Below the pieces are notes generated by a model. It saw only the letters and a list, made by a program, of their open reading frames with translations, ran no database searches and was not told the origin of the DNA. From Brasilonema angustatum HA4187-MV1 (GTDB lineage Bacteria; Cyanobacteriota; Cyanobacteriia; Cyanobacteriales; Nostocaceae), in assembly GCA_019359695.1 (NCBI GenBank), contig JAHHGV010000064.1, positions 1-38,483 of the forward strand: a stretch of 38,483 nt of DNA, in the 5' to 3' direction. The translations under genes and the position numbers were made by a program. Shown piece after piece: positions 7,409 to 13,634 of this stretch; positions within the stretch are counted from its first letter, which is position 1, and each line of letters starts with the position of its first letter.

Positions 7409-8455
7409 CTACAAAACTGACCGTCGCAACTCTGGAAAAACCTTAGACACCTTACTCAACACATAATCGCCATACGTTCCGCGAAAATCATGAACGCTAG
7501 CACCATCCCAGCGTTCTTTGTGATCATCATTTACCAACCCGCCTAATTGAATCGGTTTCACTTCAACATTGAAATTGGGATCAAAGAAAAACGGGAACGA
7601 AAGGCGATGTCTGGCGACAAGCCGCTTTGTGTCTACACGTCCCGACAAATTCTGGACCCCATGAGGTGTAGAACGATACAAACCCCCGGTCATTTTATCT
7701 AGCATATCGCCAATATTGCACACCAAGGAACCGAGAACAGGAGGTGCAGCCACCCAGCCTGATTTTGATTTCACCTGTAATCCGCCTGAATCATCCTGCT
7801 TGAGAATAGTTAGGATACCATAGTCGGTGTGTTCGCCAACTCCCCATTTATCTTCAGCATCTGATAATGATGAATAGGGAGGGTAGTTAAAAATACGGAA
7901 TAATATGAGTGGGTCTGCTGTGTATCGGTCAGTAAAGTAGGACTCTTCTAGTCCCAAACTCAGAGCAATACCAGCCATGAGTACGTGTCCAAGTTTCGTC
8001 ATTGCCTGCATATATTCAAGCACTGTCTCGCGAAACAGTGGAATATTGGATGGGAAAAGATTAGAACCATGCATAGGAGTGTCAGCTTGCACTAATGGGT
8101 GTTCCTCTCCCAGTTCTGCACCAAAGTAAATTCCTTCTTTTTGATCGGGTTTACCAGATGTCAGTTCGCTTCCCACCGGAAAATACCCCCGCCATGCTTT
8201 ACCACCCAAAGCCATGCGCATTTTTAGTTTAGTTTCTAAATCTTGCGCGAAAAACTGCCGACTGAGTTCTTCTAACCGTTGTTGTAAATTTTCATCTACA
8301 CCATGTCCAACTATATAGAAAAACCCCCACTCGCGACACGCTTCCCCAATTTGAGAGGCTACTATATAGCGTTCATCAGTTCCAGAAACCAAGGCGCTAA
8401 TATCAATAATAGGAAACTGTGAAAACTCTTCATTCACAACTGGTGAGACTTTCAT
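7409..8455 (-). CDS. 2-oxoglutarate/Fe(II)-dependent oxygenase, isopenicillin-N-synthase-like
   Basis: 348 aa. The N-terminal DIOX_N-type region (FPIIDISAL, EWGFFYIVGHGV) is followed by the jelly-roll core. Iron ligands are H209 and D211 (GEHTDYG) and H265 (STPHGV). The 2-oxoglutarate-binding R-x-S is R284/S286 (RLSFPFFFDPN). All are present, so the enzyme should be active, but the substrate is unknown. A strong GAGGAGG Shine-Dalgarno lies about 9 bases before the ATG at 8455. The genomic setting with AprAB-like genes and a sulfonate-type binding protein suggests oxidation of a sulfur compound. Odd feature: residues about 274-283 (VDTKRLVARH) sit where the family normally has a single residue between SGR and RLS, and they are encoded by a copy of a dispersed repeat (see 7604-7636). 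Confidence 0.88.
   Translation of the reverse strand: MKVSPVVNEEFSQFPIIDISALVSGTDERYIVASQIGEACREWGFFYIVGHGVDENLQQRLEELSRQFFAQDLETKLKMRMALGGKAWRGYFPVGSELTSGKPDQKEGIYFGAELGEEHPLVQADTPMHGSNLFPSNIPLFRETVLEYMQAMTKLGHVLMAGIALSLGLEESYFTDRYTADPLILFRIFNYPPYSSLSDAEDKWGVGEHTDYGILTILKQDDSGGLQVKSKSGWVAAPPVLGSLVCNIGDMLDKMTGGLYRSTPHGVQNLSGRVDTKRLVARHRLSFPFFFDPNFNVEVKPIQLGGLVNDDHKERWDGASVHDFRGTYGDYVLSKVSKVFPELRRSVL
7604..7636. repeat. Dispersed repeat inserted in frame within the oxygenase gene
   Basis: The 33 bases beginning GCGATGTCTGGCGACAAG match, with about four differences, an intergenic copy at 21794-21826 (GCGATGTCTGACGACAAG...). In the gene it encodes VDTKRLVARH, an extra loop of about 9-10 residues just before the R-x-S motif. 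The reading frame is kept. Confidence 0.6.
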
Positions 8456-8526
8456 GTTATTATCCTCCTCATTGTGCGTGGTGTGACGCTCATCTAAAAA
8501 GAATTATGGCGCACACATCAGTTGAA

Positions 8527-8657
8527 TATAGCATTCCTAAATCACTCGTAAGATTTTCTCCTCTCTTTCTTGGCGTTCTAGCCTGCGGCATGCCGCTGCG
8601 CGTCTAAGGCGACTTGGCGGTTCGATTAATTCTCACAACTCATATAGGATTGCTATA
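8527..8657. mobile_element. MITE-like element, family A copy 2 (inverted)
   Basis: 131 bases with ends TATAGCATTCCTA ... TAGGATTGCTATA. The interior (CTTGGCGTTCTAGCC, GGCATGCCGCTGCGCGTC, GGCGACTTGGCGGTTCGAT) is the reverse complement of copy 1 at 5756-5894. It fills the space between the divergent oxygenase and Mrp/ApbC genes, so it may carry or disturb their promoters. Confidence 0.8.
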
Positions 8658-8701
8658 GTAAGCACTTGATGACTAATAACTGGTAACTGATAGAAAACAA
8701 G

Positions 8702-9721
8702 ATGCAACAAAATCCCGATTCTCGTCAGCAAGAAGTCATCCAACTCCTCAAACAAGTCATCGAACCTACTCTCAAAAATGACATCGTAAGTTTGGGAATG
8801 GTGCGAAATCTACGTATAGTTGATGACTACATTTATCTACGTTTCTACATCGGTTCCCATCAACATCAATTACACAAAGAAATTCAATCTGTATTATCAT
8901 CCCTATCTTGGTGCAAAAAAACTTACATTCAACTCTGCACAATTCCCGGTGTCAAAATAACTCTAGCTGTTTCCAGTGGTAAAGGTGGTGTAGGTAAATC
9001 TACAACAGCTGTGAATATAGCCGCAGCTTTGAGATTGCAAGGTGCAAAAGTTGGTTTGCTAGATGCTGATGTCTATGGTCCGAATATACCGCAAATGTTG
9101 GGTTTAGGACAAGCAGATATTCAAGTTATTCATACTCCCACAGGTGAAAAGTTTTTACCCCTAGAAATCCAGGGAATTAAACTCATGTCAGTGGGTTTAC
9201 TCGCAGAAGCAGATCGTCCTCTAGCATGGCGAGGACCAGTATTGCATAAGATTATCACTCAATTTCTGCAAGATGTAGAATGGGGCGAATTGGATTATTT
9301 ATTGATTGATTTACCGCCAGGAACAGGGGATGCTCAAATTACAATTGTCCAAGAAAGCCCAATATGTGGAGTTATTTTGGTGACGACTCCCCAACAGGTT
9401 GCTATTTCCGATGTGCGCCGTAACATACATATGTTTCGTCAAGTGGGTGTTCCTGTTCTTGGGATTGTGGAAAATATGAGTTATTTAATCTGTAGTGATT
9501 GTGGCTCACGCACACCAATTTTTGGGAGTGGTGGTGGTGAACTACTTGCAGCAGAATTGCAAGCACCTTTACTGGGACAAATTCCCATAGATCCTTGTAT
9601 CTGTAACGGTGGTGATACAGGACATCCGATTGCAGTCACCAATTCCACCTCTGGTGCTGGTGAGGTTTTTGTGCAAATCGCAACTGCATTAAATGCAACT
9701 TTTACGAGTCGTGAAGCGTAA
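8702..9721 (+). CDS. Mrp/ApbC/NBP35-type Fe-S cluster carrier ATPase
   Basis: 339 aa. The N-terminal 80 residues form a DUF59/MIP18-like domain (VIQLLKQVIEPTLKNDIVSL). The P-loop NTPase follows, with the deviant Walker A SSGKGGVGKST at residues 91-101, switch DADVYGPNIPQMLG at 121-134 and Walker B LLIDLPPGTGD at 200-210. The C264-x2-C267 pair (ICSDCGS) bridges a [4Fe-4S] cluster between monomers. The family loads clusters onto apo-proteins. Since cyanobacteria usually keep a housekeeping mrp elsewhere, this is probably a specialised copy serving the Fe-S ferredoxin nearby; that is inference. The start at 8702 follows the MITE by about 45 bases. Confidence 0.9.
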   Translation: MQQNPDSRQQEVIQLLKQVIEPTLKNDIVSLGMVRNLRIVDDYIYLRFYIGSHQHQLHKEIQSVLSSLSWCKKTYIQLCTIPGVKITLAVSSGKGGVGKSTTAVNIAAALRLQGAKVGLLDADVYGPNIPQMLGLGQADIQVIHTPTGEKFLPLEIQGIKLMSVGLLAEADRPLAWRGPVLHKIITQFLQDVEWGELDYLLIDLPPGTGDAQITIVQESPICGVILVTTPQQVAISDVRRNIHMFRQVGVPVLGIVENMSYLICSDCGSRTPIFGSGGGELLAAELQAPLLGQIPIDPCICNGGDTGHPIAVTNSTSGAGEVFVQIATALNATFTSREA

Positions 9722-9951
9722 AGCCCCTTCCCCTCTTTTCCCCACCCGAAGGGTTAGTGCATAAGTTCAATCCGCTGACAACTATTAAAAATAAAGCAGA
9801 AAAAGCCAGAATTTTCATGCGTAACTCGGTTTGCGGTTCAAGAGGACTGTAAAGTCAAAAAAAGGGGGGCCACGAGGGTAAGGAAATAAAGATGTAGGGG
9901 AAATTAATTTAGTAGCGTCTTGAAGCCAAATGGCGCAGGCATAGGGTTTAC

Positions 9952-9969
9952 AAAAAATGCGCATTTTTT
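9952..9969. promoter_or_regulatory. Perfect 18-bp palindrome upstream of caspase-hydrolase gene
   Basis: AAAAAATGCGCATTTTTT is fully self-complementary and lies about 116 bases before the chosen start of the caspase-hydrolase gene. It could be an operator or, as a stem followed by T's, a terminator for the Mrp/ApbC gene on either strand. Confidence 0.35.
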
Positions 9970-9972
9970 CGT

Positions 9973-10013
9973 CCCCCCCCTACACCCTTACATCCCTACA
10001 CCCCCACACCCCT
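9973..10013. repeat. C-rich imperfect tandem repeat (CCCTACAC)
   Basis: Repeated CCCTACAC / CCCTTACAT / CCCCACAC units in about 40 bases. This low-complexity intergenic type is seen often in filamentous cyanobacteria. Confidence 0.6.
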
Positions 10014-10085
10014 AATTTTGGTCAAAAAACACCGTCATCTGAGCCTGTTAATTGAGACGTGATAGTTTTAGGAGACAAAAATAAC

Positions 10086-13000
10086 ATGATTCGTCATTTC
10101 TATGCTTTGTTAGTTGGTATTGACAATTATCCCAATCCAAATCACTGTTTACAAGGCTGCGTTAATGACATTACGGCAATAGAAGAGTATATAAAAGAAC
10201 GTTTTGATAAGCAACAATACCAACTCCATTTACAAACGCTGAAAGATGAACAAGCAACCCGTAAGGGAGTTATTGATGGCTTCCGTTCGCATTTGAATCA
10301 AGCAGGGCAAGATGATATAGTTCTGTTTTATTACAGTGGTCATGGTTCCCAAGAGTTAGCACCAAAAGAATTTTGGCAACTAGAACCAGACCATCTTGAT
10401 GAAACTTTGGTCTGTTATGACAGTCGTACTGAAGGCGGTTGGGATTTGGCAGATAAAGAATTGGCAAAATTGATTGCGGAAGTATCACAAAAGAATCCGC
10501 ATATGACTATTATTATGGACTGCTGCCATTCTGGTTCCGGCACAAGAGACCCAATGCAACAGACAAAGGAACGTCGTTTCCCCACAGACAAGCGAGAACG
10601 CCCACTTGATAGTTTTATTTTTAAGCTGGACGATTTAACTCAACTTTCAGATACTCGTGAGGTTAAACCTGAAGATAACCCCACAGGCTGGAACATACCC
10701 AAAGGTCGTCACGTTCTGCTAGCAGCTTGTCAAGACTACCAAACAGCAAAGGAATATAAACAGCGAGGTGGTTTCTCTTATTTTTTGATGGATACACTTT
10801 CCAAAACCAATGGAAAGAAGCTGACTTATCGGGATTTGTTTGGACGAACAAGTGCCTTAGTCCGCAGTCAAATCACAGATCAGTCTCCTCAGTTGGAAGT
10901 GAATAATCCAGAAGATGACAACAAATTTTTTCTAGATGGTGCGATCGCCGAACTTGAACCTTATTTTATTGTTAAAAATGACAAAAGCTATGGTTGGGTG
11001 ATTGAAGGCGGTGCTGTCCACGGCGTTCAACCACCACATGATGCCGAAACAACTTTACTTGCACTATTTCCCTTTGATGCCAATATCGACGATTTGCGTG
11101 ATCCCTCAAAGTCTGTGGGCACTGCAAAAGTCACTCAGGTATTACCAACCAAGAGCAAGATAAATATTGAGGGCGTGCAAAACCTCACTGCTGATCGCAC
11201 TTTTAAAGCAGTTGTTACCAGTTTACCGCTACCCCCTTTAGGAGTATATTTTGAGGGAGATCAAGCGGGAGTCACTCAAGCCCGTGACGCACTCAAAATA
11301 GCTGGATCTAATAATAACCAACCCTCACCCTATATCCGCGAAGAGCAAGAACTTACCAAAGCCCAATTTCGTCTGTTGTGTCGCAACGAACAATATTTGA
11401 TAGCCAGATCTACAGATGACCGACCCCTTGTAGAGCAAATTGATGGTTATACAAAAGATAACGCAGACAAAGCAATTAAACGTCTAGAACATATTGCCCG
11501 TTGGACAACAATTACTCAACTCTCAAACACTGCAGCAACTCAGATTAAAGCTGGTGATGTGAAGATGGAGCTCATCTTTAGGAGTCAAGAATCATCTCAA
11601 TCAAAGCAGATGCGTTTGCAGTACAAATATAATGATGGTGAGTGGCAAGCACCAGAATTTAAACTCAAACTCACCAATAATAGTCAAAACCCACTTTACT
11701 TTGCCTTGGTCAATCTTTCAGATAATTTCGCTATTAGTGCCCCATTTTTTGAAGCAGGTAGCCTCAGGCTGAAACCAGGAGAAGAAGCTTGGGCTTTAGA
11801 TGGACAAGAGTTGATACTTGAAGTCCCAGACGAGTTATGGCAACAAGGAATTACCGAGTACAAAGACATTATTAAATTGATAGTTAGCAACGAAGAATTT
11901 GACGCCAGATTGCTAACTCAGGAGAAACTTGATGCTCCTCGACCGCCTGTATCAAGAGATATCGATTCCTCAAATCAAAGCAGTCTTGATCGTTTGATGA
12001 ATCGCACTCAAAATCGTGATATCAAAGCGAAAAGCGCCGCAGTTAAGTTTGATGATTGGTATGCTGAGGAAATCACAATCACTACAGTTCGCCCCTTAGA
12101 TTCTACCCCAGTTTCTCAAGAACAAGAACAACAATTGGATGCAGGGATCAAATTACAGCCGCATAAGAGTTTGGTCGCGAATGCTCGCCTCACAACTACA
12201 CCGCAAGTCAGCCGAGATTTGGGGAATAAAATTGTCCCTCCAATTCTGCGGGAAAACTCAGAAGTGAATCAACCTTTTCTATTTACTAACAGCCGGGGTA
12301 CTGACCCTGGATTAAGTGTACTGGAACTGACTGATGTTGAAGATCACAAAGTTGTGACTCCAGATGAACCTCTGAAATTATTAGTTGATATTCCCCTAGC
12401 AGATAATGAATACCTTCTTCCTATCGGCTATGACGGTGAGTTTTATTTGCCCTTAGGTCGTGCTACAACAACTCAAGACGGCAAAACAGAAATCAGTCTA
12501 GAACAATTACCAGCACCAGTTAGTCAGGGAGAGCGCAGTCTGCAAGGATCTATTCGCATCTTCTTTGAAAAAGTCATCAGCCAGAATTTCGGGCGGGAAT
12601 TTAAGTATCCCATTTTAGCTGTGGCTGAAGTGGGAGACGATAAGAAAGTACACTATAGACGTGATACGGCTGATGTTCAGCAGCAAGTGGCGCAAGCAAA
12701 ACGAATTGTCCTCTACATCCACGGGATTACTGGCGATACTGAAAGTTTAGTACAAAGCACAAAAAAAACCGTATTGCAAGCGGATGGACAAAAGCTTTCT
12801 ATCAGCGAACTTTACGACGTGGTTCTCACCTTTGACTACGAAAACTTGAATACTTCCATTGAGCAGAATGCTCAGTCTTTAAAACGACGACTAGTAGAAG
12901 TTGGTTTGGGAGAAAATCACGGTAAAGAACTGCACATCATCGCTCACTCAATGGGGGGTTTGGTATCTCGTTGGTTTATTGAGCGAGAAGGAGGGAATAA

Positions 13001-13550
13001 AATCGTCCAACACCTGTTTCTGGTGGGTACACCAAATGCAGGTTCTCCTTGGTCAGTTGTTGAAGATTGGGTAAGACTTACTCTGGCTATTGGACTCAAT
13101 GGTCTTTCTGTAGTAGCTTGGCCTGCAAAAGTGGTAGCTATGCTGATGGGCGCTTTAGAAAAAAATATTAGGGTAGCTTTAGCCGAGATGAACCCTGCTT
13201 CTGATGTTATCAAATCTCTCGCCGTAAGTGACGACCCTGGCATTCCCTACTCAATTATCGCTGGCAATACATCTATTATTCCGGCAGCATTGGAGGAAGA
13301 AGCACGGCAAAAATCAAGTGCCCTAGAACGGTTACAACAAAGTTTATTTAAGAAAGTTGTAGCTTTGCCTTTCTTTGGTGTACCGAATGATATTGCGGTG
13401 ACTGTGGATAGTATTACGAGTATTCCATTTGGGCGATCGCATCCTCCTAAGATTACAGAAGTCGCTTGCGACCACATGAGTTATTTCGGTACTGAATTCA
13501 CCGAAGTTGGGTTAGAGGCTTTGATTGCAGCTTTGGGACAACAGAAGTAA
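10086..13550 (+). CDS. Caspase-family (C14) protease fused to a C-terminal PGAP1-like alpha/beta hydrolase
   Basis: 1154 aa. The ATG at 10086 is chosen over a GTG at 10059 because AGGAGA lies about 10 bases upstream and MIRHFYALLVGIDNY is a typical caspase start. Residues 1-290 are a caspase domain with catalytic His86 (YYSGHGS) and Cys147 (MDCCHSG). Residues about 295-640 are accessory beta-rich regions; the later part (KMELIFR..., FALVNLSD) resembles the DUF4384-type modules of cyanobacterial caspase proteins. From about residue 870 an alpha/beta hydrolase appears: oxyanion IHG (H879), nucleophile elbow AHSMGG (S955), VGTPNAGSPW, a likely acid D1102 and H1130 in CDHMSYF. This combines a cysteine protease with a lipase/esterase in one chain. 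No signal peptide. A second caspase gene follows 84 bases downstream. Enzyme fold calls are firm; a role in conflict or cell death is inference. Confidence 0.85.
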   Translation: MIRHFYALLVGIDNYPNPNHCLQGCVNDITAIEEYIKERFDKQQYQLHLQTLKDEQATRKGVIDGFRSHLNQAGQDDIVLFYYSGHGSQELAPKEFWQLEPDHLDETLVCYDSRTEGGWDLADKELAKLIAEVSQKNPHMTIIMDCCHSGSGTRDPMQQTKERRFPTDKRERPLDSFIFKLDDLTQLSDTREVKPEDNPTGWNIPKGRHVLLAACQDYQTAKEYKQRGGFSYFLMDTLSKTNGKKLTYRDLFGRTSALVRSQITDQSPQLEVNNPEDDNKFFLDGAIAELEPYFIVKNDKSYGWVIEGGAVHGVQPPHDAETTLLALFPFDANIDDLRDPSKSVGTAKVTQVLPTKSKINIEGVQNLTADRTFKAVVTSLPLPPLGVYFEGDQAGVTQARDALKIAGSNNNQPSPYIREEQELTKAQFRLLCRNEQYLIARSTDDRPLVEQIDGYTKDNADKAIKRLEHIARWTTITQLSNTAATQIKAGDVKMELIFRSQESSQSKQMRLQYKYNDGEWQAPEFKLKLTNNSQNPLYFALVNLSDNFAISAPFFEAGSLRLKPGEEAWALDGQELILEVPDELWQQGITEYKDIIKLIVSNEEFDARLLTQEKLDAPRPPVSRDIDSSNQSSLDRLMNRTQNRDIKAKSAAVKFDDWYAEEITITTVRPLDSTPVSQEQEQQLDAGIKLQPHKSLVANARLTTTPQVSRDLGNKIVPPILRENSEVNQPFLFTNSRGTDPGLSVLELTDVEDHKVVTPDEPLKLLVDIPLADNEYLLPIGYDGEFYLPLGRATTTQDGKTEISLEQLPAPVSQGERSLQGSIRIFFEKVISQNFGREFKYPILAVAEVGDDKKVHYRRDTADVQQQVAQAKRIVLYIHGITGDTESLVQSTKKTVLQADGQKLSISELYDVVLTFDYENLNTSIEQNAQSLKRRLVEVGLGENHGKELHIIAHSMGGLVSRWFIEREGGNKIVQHLFLVGTPNAGSPWSVVEDWVRLTLAIGLNGLSVVAWPAKVVAMLMGALEKNIRVALAEMNPASDVIKSLAVSDDPGIPYSIIAGNTSIIPAALEEEARQKSSALERLQQSLFKKVVALPFFGVPNDIAVTVDSITSIPFGRSHPPKITEVACDHMSYFGTEFTEVGLEALIAALGQQK

Positions 13551-13557
13551 ACAGCAA

Positions 13558-13598
13558 AAAGGCAAAAGTAGACATTCTCTTGTGTCACTTTTGCCTTT
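13558..13598. terminator. Hairpin between the two caspase genes
   Basis: AAAGGCAAAAGT and ACTTTTGCCTTT pair perfectly over 12 bp around a 17-base loop that can add a GACA/TGTC stem. It has no proper U-tract. It starts 8 bases after the first stop and ends 36 bases before the second start. It may attenuate or stabilise the transcript and so set the ratio of the two proteins. Confidence 0.45.
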
Positions 13599-13634
13599 AT
13601 CACCTTTGTATTTATACGCTTGGGAGGTGCATTT

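Larger units (their letters stand above)
9722..10085. other. Intergenic region before the caspase genes
   Basis: No gene. It contains a perfect 18-base palindrome (9952-9969), a C-rich imperfect tandem repeat (9973-10013) and a GGGGGG tract near 9866. The promoter of the caspase pair is expected here, but I cannot point to clear -35/-10 boxes. Confidence 0.5.

Noticed and set aside
8419-8607. 62-codon plus-strand frame overlapping the oxygenase start
   Set aside because: It spans the oxygenase 5' end and the family A MITE; no homology and no ribosome site.
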